A model generated the notes under the pieces. It was not told the origin of the DNA, made no database searches, and saw nothing but the letters and a program-made list of their open reading frames with translations. Source: Balaenoptera acutorostrata (Eukaryota > Chordata > Mammalia > Artiodactyla > Balaenopteridae). From it: DNA of 64,000 nt. The stretch spans positions 49,029,000-49,092,999 of the forward strand of contig NC_080079.1 of NCBI RefSeq assembly GCF_949987535.1. The letters run 5' to 3'. Below are positions 23,746 to 35,545 of the stretch, in pieces. The first letter of the stretch is position 1, and each line of letters starts with the position of its first letter. A program made the translations under genes and the position numbers.

Positions 23746-23989
23746 AAATTAAAGCAGAGAAAGAATCAAGAGCGCTAGGGTGTAAGAAGGAAACAATTTA
23801 CAATTTTAATTTGGGTGGCAGGGTTGGCTTGTTTGAAAAGGTAACATTTGGGTGGACTTGAAAAAAGGGATGCAGATATCCAGGAGGAAAGCATTTTAAG
23901 CAAAGGGAATAGCCAGTGCAAAAGCCCCCAGAGTGGGAGTATGTCTGGCATGTTCAGGGAACAGCAAGGAAGCCTGTATTATTACTCTG

Positions 23990-24258
23990 ATCTAAAGCCA
24001 CACAAAGAAAAGAAGAGACCAATATCCCTCATCAGTATATATGCAAAAATCCTCAACAAAAAACTAGCAAACCAAATCCAACAGCATATTTAAAGGATTA
24101 TATACCATGATTAAGATCCCAGGAATGCAAGAGTGGTTCAACATTAAAAAAACCAATCAATGCAATACATCACATTAATAAACAAAGGAAAAAAACCAAT
24201 CACCTCAACTGATATGGAAAAAAACATCTGACAATATTCACTACCCTTCCATGATTTA
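23990..24258 (+). mobile_element. Old LINE-1 ORF2 fragment
   Basis: Contains AATATCCCTCATCAGTATAT, GCAAAAATCCTCAACAAAA and ACCAAATCCAACAGCATAT, the RT-region motif set (PISLISIYAKILNKKLANQI in translation). CHR SINE copy 2 is inserted in it. Confidence 0.8.
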
Positions 24259-24271
24259 AAAAAATGCTTGA

Positions 24272-24623
24272 GGGGACTTCCCTGGTGGCGCAGTGGTTAA
24301 GAATCTGCCTGCCAATGCAGGGAACATGGGTTCAAGCCCTGGTCTGGAAAGATCCCACATGCTGAAGAGCAACTAAGCCCGTGCACCACAATTACTGAGC
24401 CTGTGCTCTAGAGCCTGCGAGCCACAACTACTGAGCCTGCGAGCCACAAGTACTGAAGCCTGCGCACCTAGAGCCCATGCTCTGCAACATGAGAAGCCAC
24501 CGCAATGAGAAGCCCGCGCACCGCAGTGAAGAGTAGCCCCTGCTCGCTGCAACTAGAGAAAGCCCGTGAGCAGCAATGAAGAGCCAATACAGCCAAAAAT
24601 AAATTAATTAATTAATTAATTTT
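24272..24623 (+). mobile_element. CHR SINE (copy 2) with target duplication
   Basis: A full-length copy with tRNA-like head, body and (AATT)n tail. Its 13-bp target duplication AAAAAATGCTTGA is at 24259-24271 and 24624-24636, and the insertion site TTT/AAAAAA matches the L1 endonuclease preference. It is inserted in an older L1 fragment. Confidence 0.95.
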
Positions 24624-24794
24624 AAAAAATGCTTGACCCGCTGCCCTCTCCACCTTCTCCAGACCCACACTGTGGATTGGCTGGCCTAGAAGGATGTCAT
24701 CCTTCCCAGGTAGCAGGATCTGGTAAACACCAGAGAAGGTCTGCATGATTAACCACAACCACAGCTGCCATTTATTGAGCTCCACTGTAGACAG

Positions 24795-24875
24795 AGAGAA
24801 AGAGAGAGAGAGTGTGTGTGTGCGTGTGCGTGTGTGTGTATGCTGTGTGCGTGGGGTGTGTGTGTGTCACACGTG
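24795..24875. repeat. GA then TG simple repeat
   Basis: AGAGAGAAAGAGAGAGAGAG followed by a TGTGTGTGCG run. Confidence 0.9.
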
Positions 24876-25708
24876 CTGCGAAGGGGGTAGTGTGTTATGT
24901 TTCATAGAGATTAAATATTCTGTATCTTGGGAATCTCATTATATATTTTGGGATTTATATAATACATATCTTCTATTTTGTGAAAAATGTTACTTAATCG
25001 TAGTTACATAGATTACCTAATGCTTGTGAAAGCAAAGCACAGCATCTGGCAAACAAGTGCTCAGTAAACGGCAGCTGTGACCATTATCTAACTAACACCA
25101 TTATCATCTCCAGTCCTCACCGCACAACACCCCTCAATGTGGATACTCTTATTAACCCCGCATTTGAATTGGGAAATCAAAGCTCAGTGAGATAAAGTAA
25201 AAGGCCCAAGGAACACTAAGGTGTAGAGCACACAGGCCTGAGTCTAAGGCCCACAGCCTCTGTCTTCCTTCTGGAGACCAGAGCCCACTGTGTATGGACA
25301 GGTCTAAGCCAAGTTGCACGCCCAAGGGGATGCCAAGTGTCAGTGGTGGGCATGGATGAGCACCCCGTCCACCATGCCCAGCCCACTGCCTTGTCCTTTA
25401 CCCCACAGACTCTCTAAGGAGAGGCTGGGGTTTCACTTCCTCTTTTCTAACCATTAGAGAAGGTCAAGGGTGATGTATTTCTTTTAATGACCAAAAAATT
25501 ACTCTATTTATGAAATCTGATTCTTGTACATTTAAAAATTACTCATTGTGAAACCAGGATGACATTTGACACAGGAGTTATCTGTAAAGAATCAGGCCTG
25601 ATGCCATCTACAAGTTAGAGCCCAAACCTTAAACTTCAGTCTATTGTGGCAGAACATTTACCAAATCATCACTATTACTGTGGAAACATCCAGAAAAAAG
25701 CAGGACAA

Positions 25709-25772
25709 ATACACACACACACATACACACACACACACACATACACACACATACACATACACAGAAGCACAC
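25709..25772. repeat. CA microsatellite
   Basis: A run of ACACAC interrupted by ACAT units. Likely length-variable. Confidence 0.95.
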
Positions 25773-25779
25773 ACAGAGG

Positions 25780-25990
25780 CTTTGGGGGTAGACCTGAGTT
25801 CAAAGTTTTGCTCCATCACTTACTAGGTGTTAACTTTCAACCATGTTTCTTATCCTCTCTCAGCCTCCATTTCTTTATTGGTAAAATGCTAGAATTTGAG
25901 AGGGAATTAAATGAAAATAAGTCATCGGTGTTCAGTCCCCAGAGACATTCAACAAATGACTATTGCTTTTCATCACCTAATACCACTTAC
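25780..25990 (+). mobile_element. MIR SINE fragment
   Basis: TAGACCTGAGTTCAAAGTTT, CATCACTTACTAGGTGTTAA and CAGCCTCCATTTCTTTATTG match MIR in order, right after a CA repeat. Confidence 0.75.
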
Positions 25991-26399
25991 TAAATGTTTT
26001 TGATGCTGACAAATACTTCCCTGCCCTCTAAAAGCTGGTAGGATAAGTAGAACAAGGTTCAACACTGAGATCCTAAGTTAAGCTGCATGCTGTCCAGATG
26101 GCCAAGACAGAGGCCTCCTCCGAGAACCCTCTGCCCCTGGAATAGAGAGATCAGGGGACCTCAGAAAGAGAATTCTCCCAAGACAAAGCAAGAAGAGAAA
26201 GGCCTGGAATCTGACCAAGGCCTAGCTACAAAGGGCAGCTGCAGCCTCACTGAGGCATTCCTGTGTCTGCAGAAAGGCAGGATGGCCAGAATAATGATGG
26301 GCTGCATGGAGTCTGGGAAAAGGAAAATCTTGGAGCAAGACTCACAATTAAAAACCATCAACCACACAAAGAAACAAGGAAACTTCAGTTTAAAATACA

Positions 26400-27868
26400 C
26401 ATTAAAAAAAAAATAGCTCTTTACTGTTTACAGGAAAAATACCTAAAGCATGAGGACACAGAAAGTTTAAAGAATAAAAATTCAGGCACATACTAACCAA
26501 AAGAACACTGGTGTAGCCTTATTATTATTAGATAAAGTTGTTATGTTCCAATGGAGATTAAGAAGGTCATCATATAATGATAAAAACTTTGATACCTCTA
26601 GAGGATGGAAAAATTATAAATGTGTTTGATTCTAATAGCCTCAGATATATGTAAGGCAAAAGTTAACAGATTTTGGGACTTCCCTGGTGGTGCAGTGGTT
26701 AAGAATCCGCCTGCCAATGCAGGGGGCATGGGTTCAATCCCTGGTCCGGGAAGATCCCACATGTCGCGGAGCAAATAAGCCCGTGAGCCCCAATTACTGA
26801 GCCTATGCTCTAGAGCCTGCAAGCCACAACTAATGAGTCCATGCGCCACAACTACTGAAGCCTGCACGCCTAGAGCCCATGCTCCACAGTAAGAGAAGCC
26901 ACCGCAATGAGAAGCCCGCACAGCGCAACGAAGAGTAGCCCCTGCTCTCCTCAACTAGAGAAAGCCGAGGCACAGCAATGAAGACCCAACGCAGCCATAA
27001 ATAAATAAATAAATAAATAAATAAATTTATTTTTTAAAAAATTAACAGATATTAATAAATCTATCATTATAATGAAAGATATTTAACATATCTTAGTAGC
27101 TGATATGCCAACAATCTTAAAATTTGAACAATTGACAAATTTCATCTAGAGGACATAAATAGAGCATTGAACCTAACAACTGGAAAATGTGTATTATTTT
27201 CAAGCACACAGGAATATTTATGAAAATTTACCACACTGGGGACACAAAGTCAAGCTCAACTAATTTCAAAGGATTAGCATCATACAGTCCACTTTGTTTC
27301 AAGATGACAAAGTTAGAAGTCAATAACAAAAAGATGATCAAAAATACTCTAACTTTGGAAATTTATAATTCAAATAAGATTCAAGAGTAAAACTAAGTCA
27401 TAAGGGAAATTAGAAAATACTTAGCAGTAAATTATATTGAAAATTTGACATAATAAAACTTGTGTGATGGAACTAAAGTAATAGTTACAAGGAAATTTAT
27501 ATTTAAAAAGAGGACTTAAAATTGGTCTCGTAACAATTAAATTAAGACAAAGAATACTAGAATAAATCCAAAGAAAGTGGAAGGAAATAATAAAAACAAA
27601 AAAAGAAACAGAAAATCGATGTATGAGACAGGAAAAGCTGAACGTTGGTTCACAGACACATTAAAAAATTAACCTCTGCCAAGAACGCTGTGGTGCTGCA
27701 GGCAAAAGAGAAAGAATACACAAATGATAGTGTTAGGAATAAAGAGTTAAAAGGATATTGTGAATAGCCTTATGCCAATAAATTAAAACAGGTGAAATGA
27801 GAACAATAAACTTGAAAAATAACTTACTATGAATCATGCAAGAATAAATTGAAATTTATTCTCACAAA
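26400..27868 (+). mobile_element. Ancient LINE-1 (left arm), AT-rich
   Basis: Heavily decayed ORF2 endonuclease-region sequence (TGTAGCCTTATTATTATTAG, AAGTCAATAACAAAAAGATG, GGGAAATTAGAAAATACTTA). It is interrupted by CHR SINE copy 3 and then by a younger L1 at 27879. It continues at 33422. Confidence 0.7.
26675..27036 (+). mobile_element. CHR SINE (copy 3) with target duplication
   Basis: Head GGGACTTCCCTGGTGGTGC, tRNA-like boxes, tail (AAAT)n. The target duplication AAAAGTTAACAGAT (26658-26671) against AAAAATTAACAGAT (27037-27050) has one mismatch. It is inserted in an old L1. Confidence 0.93.
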
Positions 27869-28699
27869 AATAAATCTTTGCAGAGGTGACATCAACACCT
27901 TGATGGTGTGAAAAGCTCCCTTTGTCTCTCCCCTTCAGTCTACAACTAGTAAAACATTCCTAACTCCAGAAAGCTTCCTCTGCCCAACACAGCAGGATGA
28001 TGGAGAGATCCATACATCTGCACATCTGAAGGTGGGTGAATTGGGACACACAGAGGAGGCAGAACCAAGGACTAGCAGCGGCAGTGCTGGGATCCTGGCC
28101 CCTGGCCACAGCGGCTGAGTCTGCAGCCCCAGCGAACCTGGTAGCAGCAACAGAGGTGGCACATGACACCTAGGCCTCCCAGCCACAATGGCACCCATAG
28201 CCACAGGGAGCCAGACAGCAGCGGTGGCAGGACCCATGACCCTGGTCCCTCCAGCCAAAGCAGCACCCGCAACTCCAGCCTCCCCCCACTCCCACCAATG
28301 ACAGCAGCACCCACCAACCCAACAACCCTGGAGGCAGCAAAGGTGCCCATGACCCTGGTTTCCCCTTCCCCACTGTGGCAGCAGTGCCTGTGACCCAGGT
28401 GTCCCCAGACATGGTAGAGGTGCCTGCCATCCCAGTGTCCCAGGCGGAAATGCCAGTGACAGCAGCAACACTGGCAGCAGCAAGGCACAAGCAGTGGCAA
28501 TGAGGACACCAGGGACACCTCTGGCAGAGGTGCTGGAGGGTGGAAAATGCTGGTTCTCAAATATAGCCGGAGGCCACTCAAGAGAAACAAAAACTTGGGC
28601 TATAGCACCACCTACTGAAAAACAAAAAGAAAGGCCTTTAATTAAGAACTCGAACTGTTAGAATCAAAGCAAAAAAACTTTACCTAAATAAGAAAGGAG

Positions 28700-29620
28700 T
28701 TTGCTCCTTCAAATGCACCAGCAGAGGAACAACTCATCAAGGACCATGAAAACACAGTATCACAAAAGAAAATAACAATTCAGTAAAACTTAAAGTCACA
28801 GAAGATTGTGATCTAACTGATAGAGAATTCAAAGTAGCTGTCATGAAGAAATTCAATTAGCTACAAGAAAACTCAGAAAAGCAGTTCAATGAGCTAAAGA
28901 GTAAAATTAATAAACAGAGGAATACTTTACCAAAGAGACTGGAACTCTAAAAAGAACTAAATGGGAAATTCTGGAGCTGGAGAACTCAATAAATGAGATA
29001 AAGAATGGATTAGAAAGCACTGGAAATAGAGCAGACCATATGGAAGAGAGAATTAGTGAGCTTGAAGTTAGAAATCTAGAAATGATTCAGGTAGAAGAAG
29101 AGAGAGAAGTAAGATTTTTTAATAAAGAAACTCTACAAGAACTATCCAACTTGATTAGAAAAGGCAACATAAGGATAATGGGTATCCCAGAATGAGAAAA
29201 GAGCTTATTTAAAGAAACAACAGCTGAGAACTTTCCAAACCTGGGAAGAAACTGGATATACAAGTCCACAAAACTAATAGAACACCCAATTATCTCAATA
29301 CAAAAAGATCTTCTCCAAGACACATTATATTAAAACTGTCAAAAGTCAATGATAAAGAATTTTAAAGACAATCAGGAAAAAAAAAAAAGACAGTAACCTA
29401 CAAGTTACCCCATTAGGCTATCAGCAGATTCCTCAGCAGAAACTCTATGGACCAGGAGAGAGTGGAATGACATACTCAAAATATTGAAAGATAAAAACTG
29501 TCAACCAAGAATACTCTACCCAGCAAAGTTATCCTTCAGATATGAAAAAGAAATAAAGTCTTTCCCAGACAAACAAAAGCTGAGGGAGTTCATCACTACT
29601 AGACCTGCCTTATAAGAAAT
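28700..29620 (+). pseudogene. Decayed LINE-1 ORF1
   Basis: Readable remnants of coiled coil and RRM (GNIRIMGIPE-like at about 29165, followed by a TGA stop) and the C-terminal SAETLWTRRE-like segment near 29430. Several in-frame stops, for example at about 28858. Not functional. Confidence 0.8.
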
Positions 29621-30109
29621 GCTGAAAGGAGCTCTTCTACCTGAAACAAATAGGTAAAAGTACAAAAAACTTTGAGTAGGTAATAAACAGAAAGAATCAG
29701 AAAATTGCAACTCTTTACCAGAATAAGTTGTTAAACAATTATAGCATAAAGGTTAAAGGGGGGGGAAAGCATTAAAAACAACTATAGCTACTTCAATTTG
29801 GTAATAAACTCACAACATAAAAAGGGATAATTTGTGGAAACAAACATAACAGAGGAAGAAGACAAGGACAAAATCTGTATAGGCAAATGAAGATGAGACA
29901 CTTTCAGCAGAAAAAGAACTATGTAATCTATGAGACAGTTTATACAAACCTCATGGTAACCACAAAACTAAAATCTAGAGCAGAGAAATGAAACATAAAA
30001 AAGAGGAAACTTAGAAAAATATCATATAAAACCACCAAATTAAAATGACAGAAAATCAAGGAAAAAGAAACAATGAAAATACAGACCAACCAGAAAACAA
30101 AAGATAAAA

Positions 30110-32200
30110 TGGCAGTACTGAGTCTTCATATATCAATAATCACCCTAAATGTAAATGGATTGAATTCACCAATCTAAAGACACAGAGTAGCTGAACAGAT
30201 TTAAAAACAAGACCCAACTATATGCTGTCTCCAGGAGACTCATCTCAGCTCTAAAGACAAATATAGGCTCAAAGTAAAGATATGGAAAATGATACTCTAA
30301 GCAAATGGCAGCCAAAAAAAAAAAAAAAAAACAGGTGTAGCCATACTCATATCAGACAAAACAGACTTCAAGCCAAAAAAGATAAGAGACAAAGATAGAC
30401 ATTATTTAAAGGGGATAATCCATCAAGCAGACATAACAACTATTAATGTATTTGCACCTAATGTAGGAACACCAAAATATATAAAGCAATTTTAACAAAC
30501 CTAAAGGAAGAAATTGACAGCAACACAATAATAGTAGGGGACTTTAATACCCCACTTACATCAATGGATAGATTACTCAGACAGAAATTCAACAAGGAAA
30601 CACGGGCCTTAAGTGAAACTTTAGAGCAGATGGACTTAAATGAATACAGAACATTCCATCCAAACTCAGCAGAATATACATTCTTTTCAGGTGCACACAG
30701 AAATTCTCAAGGATAGACCATATGTTGGGACACAGATCTCAATAAATTTAAGAAGAATGAAATCATATCAAGCATCTTTTCCAATCACACCTGTATGAAA
30801 CTAGAAATCAACTACAAGAAGAAAGCTGGAAAAATCACAAATATGTGGTATCAAAATCTGTGTGATGCAGCAAAAACAGTTCTAAGAGGGAAGTTTATAG
30901 CAACACAGTCCTACCTCAAGAAATGAGAAAAATCTCAAGAAACAATCTAAACTTACACCTAAAGGAACTAGAAAAAGAAGAACAAACAAAGCCCAAAGTC
31001 AGCAGAAGGAAGGAAATAATAACAACCATAGTGGAAATAAATGAAATAGAGACTAAAAAGACAATAGTATGAAACTAAGACATGGTTCTTTGAAAAGATA
31101 AACAAAATTGACAAACTTTTAGCTAGACTCACCAAGATAAAGACAGAGAATGCTCAAATAAATAAAATCAGAAACAAAAAGGAAGTTACAACAGATATCA
31201 CAGAAATACAAAGGATTTTAAGAGAGTACTCTGAACTGCTATACACCAACAAATTGGACAACCTACAGGAAATGGATAAAATCTTAGAATCACACAACTT
31301 TCCAAGACTGATTCATGAAGAAACAGAAAATCTGAATAAACTGATCACTACTAAGGAGATTGAAACAGTAATAAAAAATATCACAAAAAACAGAAGTCCA
31401 GGACCAGACAAATTCAGTGGTGAATTCTACCATTCAAAGAAGAATCTCAGACTCTTCCAAAAAACTGAAGACAAGGGAATGCTTCCTAACATATTTTATG
31501 AGGCCAGCACTACCCTGATACCAAAACCAGACAAGAACAACACACAAAAAAGAAAATTATAGGCCAATGTCTGATGAACATAGATGCAAAAATTCTCAAC
31601 AAAATATTAGCAAACCAAATACAACAATACATTAAAAGGATCATACACCATGATCAAGTGGTATTTATTCTAAGGATGCAAGGGTGAGTCAACATTTGCA
31701 AATCAATCAATATGATACATTACATAAACAAAAAAAGGATACAAATCGTGTGAGCATCTCAATAGAGGCAGAAAAAGCATTTGACAAGATTCAACATCCA
31801 TTTATGATAAAACTCTGAATAAAATGAATAATGGCCATAAATGACATATACGTCAAACCCAGCTAACATCATACTGAACAGTGAGAAACAAAGCTTTTTC
31901 TCTTAGATTAGGAACAAGAAAAGGATGCCACTCTCACCACTCTTATTTAACATAGTAGTGGAAGAATTAACATTGTTAAAATGTCCATAATTACCTAAAG
32001 CAATCTACAGATTCAGTGCAATCCCTATCAAAATCCCAACATTTTTCACAGAAATAGAATCTAAAAGTCCTAAAATTTGTATGGAACCACAGAAGGCCTT
32101 GAATAGCCAAAGCAATTCTGAGAAAAAAGAACAAAGCTGGAGGTGTCACACTCCCTAATTTCAAATTATACTACAAAGCTACAGGAATCAAAACATATAT
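30110..32200 (+). pseudogene. Decayed LINE-1 ORF2
   Basis: The endonuclease start ([18 protein letters not shown] at 30130) is followed by stops. A short open segment at 31254-31562 keeps the RT-domain start (MDNLQEMDKILESHNFPRLI, ITKNRSPGPDKFSGEFYH). The FADD-box block is missing through the internal deletion near 31966. Not functional. Confidence 0.8.
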
Positions 32201-32214
32201 AAAGAACTCATACA

Positions 32215-32501
32215 GGGACTTCCCTGTGGCACAGTGGTTAAGAATCCGCCTGCCAATGCAGGGGACACAAGTTTGAACCCTGGTCTGGGAAGATCCCACA
32301 TGCCGCGGAGCAACTAAGCCCACGAGCCACAACTACCGAAGTCCACGCGCCTAGAGCCCGTGCTCCACAACAAGAGAAGCCACTACAATGAGAAGCCCGC
32401 ACACCGCAACGAGTAGCCCCCACTCGCCGCAACTAGAGAAAGCCCGCGCACAGCAACGAAGACCCAACGCAGCCAAAAATAAATTAATTAATTTTAAAAA
32501 A
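32215..32501 (+). mobile_element. CHR SINE (copy 4) inside an L1
   Basis: Begins GGGACTTCCCTGTGGCAC, with the tRNA-like head and an AATT-type tail. The target duplication AACTCATACA is at 32205-32214 and 32502-32511. It interrupts the ORF2 3' portion of the L1 at 27.9-33.4 kb and is therefore younger than it. Confidence 0.93.
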
Positions 32502-33421
32502 AACTCATACAACTCAACAACAACAATAACAATTTTCTAAATGGACAGAGATCTAAGTAGAGATTCCAAAAATGACATACAGATGGCCAACAGGCACATG
32601 AAAAGATGTTCAACATTACTAATTATTAGGGAAATGCAAAGCAAAACCACAATAAGATACCACATCACCCCCACTAGGAGGGCTATAATCAAAAAGACAG
32701 ATAATAACAAGTGTTGGCAAGAAGGTATTCAAACTGAAACCCTCACACACTGCTAGTGAGAATGTAAAATGGTGCAGTCACTTTGGATAATGATTTGGTA
32801 GTTCCTCAAAATGTTAAATGTAGAATTACCATATGATTTAGCAGTTCCACTCCTAGGTATCTAGCCAAGAGATATGTAAACATGTATCTACACAAAAACT
32901 TGTACATGAATGTTCATAGCAGCACTATTCATAATAATCCCAAAGTGAAAACAACCCAAATGTCCATCAGCTGATAAACGTATAAGTAAATTGTGATATA
33001 CACAATGGAAAATTATTTGTCAATAGGAAGAATGAAGTATTGATACATGCTACAACATGGATGAACCTTGAAAACATTATGCTAAATTAAAGAATCCAGA
33101 AACAAAAAAAAATCACATACTGTATGATTCTATTTATATGATATATCCAGAATAGGCAAGTCCCTAAATACAGAAAGTAAATTAGTGGTTGCCTGGGACT
33201 GGAGGTAGGGGCAGGGGAAATGGAAAATAATGGCTAATGGGTATGGAGTTTCTTTTGGTGTGATAAAAATATTCTCATCAATTGTGGTAATGATTGCATA
33301 TTTTTGTGAATATACAAAAAAAAATTATTGTACATTTTAAATGGGTGAATTTTATGGTGTGTGAATTATGTCAAAATAAAGCTGTTTTTTAAAAAGATTA
33401 AAAAAAAAAAGAATAAATCTT

Positions 33422-34140
33422 CTCTCAAGAAAACGTCAGGCTCCTGAGATTTTACTGGCAAGTTCTACCACATAGCTAAGGAATAGAAATAGTAGGACTT
33501 CCCTGATGGCACAGTGATTCAAGAATCCACCTGCCAATGCAGGGGACACAGGTTCGAGCCTGGTCCGGGAAGATCCCGCATGCCACGAAGCAACTAAGCC
33601 CGTGTGCTGCAACTACTGAGCCTGCAAGCCACAACTACTGAAGCCTGCACGCCTAGAGCCCACAAGCCACAACTATGAGCCCGCAAGCTACCACTACTTA
33701 AGCCCGCATGCCTAGAGCCCGTGCTCCGCAATAAGAGAAGCCCCTGCAATTAGAAGCCTGCTCACCACAAGGAAGAGGAGCCCCGCTCGCCACAACTAGA
33801 GGAAGCAACGAAGACCCAATGCAGCTAATTAATTAATTAATTAATTTTTAAAAGGAATAGAAATAGTAATCTTTCCATAAACTCTTTTAGAGAATAGAAC
33901 AGGGAACACTGCCCAATTTATGAGGCTAACACAAATTTCATAGTAAAAATAGTCAAGAAAGGAGTGTGAAAGGCTGAACTTTCTCAAGAAGAAAAATTCT
34001 TTTCAAAAATTAGCAAATCAAATCTAGCAATAATTATATCATGAACAAATTGTGAAGGAATGCAAGGTTAGAAAACTAATTGATTTACCAGATTAACCAA
34101 TGTAACAGGAACAATCATATGATTATTGCAGTAGTTGGAG
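33422..34140 (+). mobile_element. Ancient LINE-1 (right arm)
   Basis: Continues the L1 interrupted at 27868: TGGCAAGTTCTACCACATAGC, CACTGCCCAATTTATGAGGC and AATGCAAGGTTAGAAAACTAAT are decayed RT-region motifs. CHR copy 5 lies inside. Confidence 0.7.
33495..33851 (+). mobile_element. CHR SINE (copy 5) with 17-bp target duplication
   Basis: The head is GGACTTCCCTGATGGC (more diverged than the other copies). The body has an internal extra segment with CCACAACTATGAGCCCGC, and the tail is (AATT)n. A perfect 17-bp target duplication, AAGGAATAGAAATAGTA, is at 33478-33494 and 33852-33868. Confidence 0.94.
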
Positions 34141-35049
34141 AATTGACATCCATCCCCCTCACCACCAACCCCCTAAACGTCTGGCCAAAGGGGGCTCTCT
34201 TTGGAGAAACACGTGCAATGTCTTTCAGAAGAGCGTCCTGTGGTGTTAAAGGCAAAATGACCTGGAGAGGTGGCAGGCAGGATAGTTTACTGAAATATTA
34301 ATTTGTGTTTTGTCATTGCTGCTTCAGAGGAATGAAAAAAAGACACCAACTATTTTGTTGCCTTGTTCTTTTGTTCTTCCCCTCTCTCTCCAAGGGGGTG
34401 GGGGGTTCTTTGTGCTCCCCTGCTTTAGTGGAATTCTGTTACAGGGATGAAAGCAAAAGGTTGTTTATCAAAGTATGGGGTCCTTGAGGAGATGAGCCTG
34501 CAGAAGTAAGAGAAATTGTCCTTGTTAGGGGAAATGGAAGCAGCAAGAAAGAACAGGAAGAGTCCCATGATTGGGAAGGATGCTGTTGTTTGTGTCTTAC
34601 AAGTCAAGGACCTCACCCACACCCTGGCAGTGCCCTGGCAGGGTGGGGGGGGAGATAAGACCTAGGAAGGCAAAGGCCGCCGGGCATACCAGGGAGGCTG
34701 GGCCCAGGCATCAAAGCTCCCAGGAGCAGCAAAGATGCCAAAGAAGAAAGTGAGCCTATGGGCAGCAGAGCTCTGCCCTCAGTTTCCAAGAACGGGTAAG
34801 CTTCCCTGGTTCTCCTGAGACCCGACAGCATCCCCTAGCCCTGTATTGAGTTGGATTGGTTTTCTGCCAGCTCTCAGGGTGGGGGTGGGCGATGGGGAGA
34901 GGGGCTTGAAGACAAAGTCAACTTGATTTAAAGAAAAGACAGTCCTGCCGTCACCAGCAAAGCCCACTAGGGTCACTAGGAAAAACAAGATGGAATCTAG
35001 GTGATAAAATAAGGTCTCACCTCTTCTTCTGTGCTTAGTCTAGTTTCAC

Positions 35050-35500
35050 TTGCTCATAGGGTACTGCACACAGAGGCCCCGCGCCAGGCACCTCAGCCCG
35101 GAGTTCCTAGTGCGAAACGGCTGCGCGGGACACTGCAGCCCGTGGATCGTGCGCAGAAGCGCTGCACGCGATACTCAATTCAAGATGGCGGCGGTGAGCT
35201 GTGGGCAGAGACACTGCACCCGGCACTGCGATCTCCGCCCCCTCCCCCTCCACTCTAGATCCCTAAACGGCAGCCCCACCCCTGGCCTGTCAGGAGAGCA
35301 AGTGAGCTGGCACCTCTCCATTCTCTGATAAAAGAAGAAAGCTTTCCTTTGCTTCTGAATCCAACTCCGTCTCGTTCTATTGGCTGGAACAACGCCGGGC
35401 GGAAGCACCTACTCTGGAGGATAAGTAACAATGTGACGTTTCCTCACACCCAGTTTGTACTACGCATGCGCGGGGTGTTTGCGGAGGACTCGGGAGACAG
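35050..35500. promoter_or_regulatory. CpG-rich patch with YY1- and NRF1-type motifs (candidate cryptic promoter or LTR)
   Basis: In an otherwise CpG-poor intron this block is dense in CpG (CCCGCGCCAGG, GCTGCGCGGGACACTGC, TCGTGCGCAGAAGCGCTGC, GCCGGGCGGAAGC). It holds AAGATGGCGGCGG at 35182-35194 (YY1-type, followed by a possible splice donor GGTGAGCT), a TGATAAAAG TATA-like box near 35327, and ACGCATGCGCG at 35463-35473 (NRF1-type). It lies just downstream of exon j in the gene sense. It could be a promoter for an antisense transcript, or a solo LTR of an endogenous retrovirus. I cannot decide which. Confidence 0.45.
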
Positions 35501-35545
35501 AGATACACTGATGACAGACTGGGGAAGCAGGCAGCAAAGCTCTAC

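Larger units (their letters stand above)
27879..33411 (+). mobile_element. Older near-full-length LINE-1 nested in the ancient L1
   Basis: It has a GC-rich 5'UTR (28.0-28.6 kb), ORF1 remnant (28.7-29.62 kb), ORF2 remnant (30.1-32.7 kb) and 3'UTR (32.8-33.4 kb) ending in an A-run. A 10-bp target duplication AATAAATCTT is at 27869-27878 and 33412-33421. There are many stops and frameshifts. ORF2 has two internal deletions (near 31966 and near 32196) relative to the intact L1 in this window. CHR copy 4 interrupts it. Confidence 0.88.
18760..35545 (-). other. WDFY4 intron (16.8 kb) dominated by nested retroelements
   Basis: It contains at least four LINE-1 blocks, all on the plus strand, and five CHR SINEs, also plus strand, so all are antisense to the gene. 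It also has simple repeats, MIR pieces and, at its left-hand and right-hand ends, ordinary sequence. The stretch 19.03-19.88 kb is unrecognised. The stretch 34.15-35.05 kb is single-copy-looking with no exon. A CpG-rich patch occupies 35.05-35.5 kb. Confidence 0.8.

Noticed and set aside
27935..28590. Long minus-strand frames (up to 182 codons) rich in Gly, Ala, Cys and Trp
   Set aside because: They lie in the GC-rich 5' leader of an old L1 on the other strand. Composition is repetitive, there are overlapping frames in several phases, and there are no matching splice sites or family motifs.
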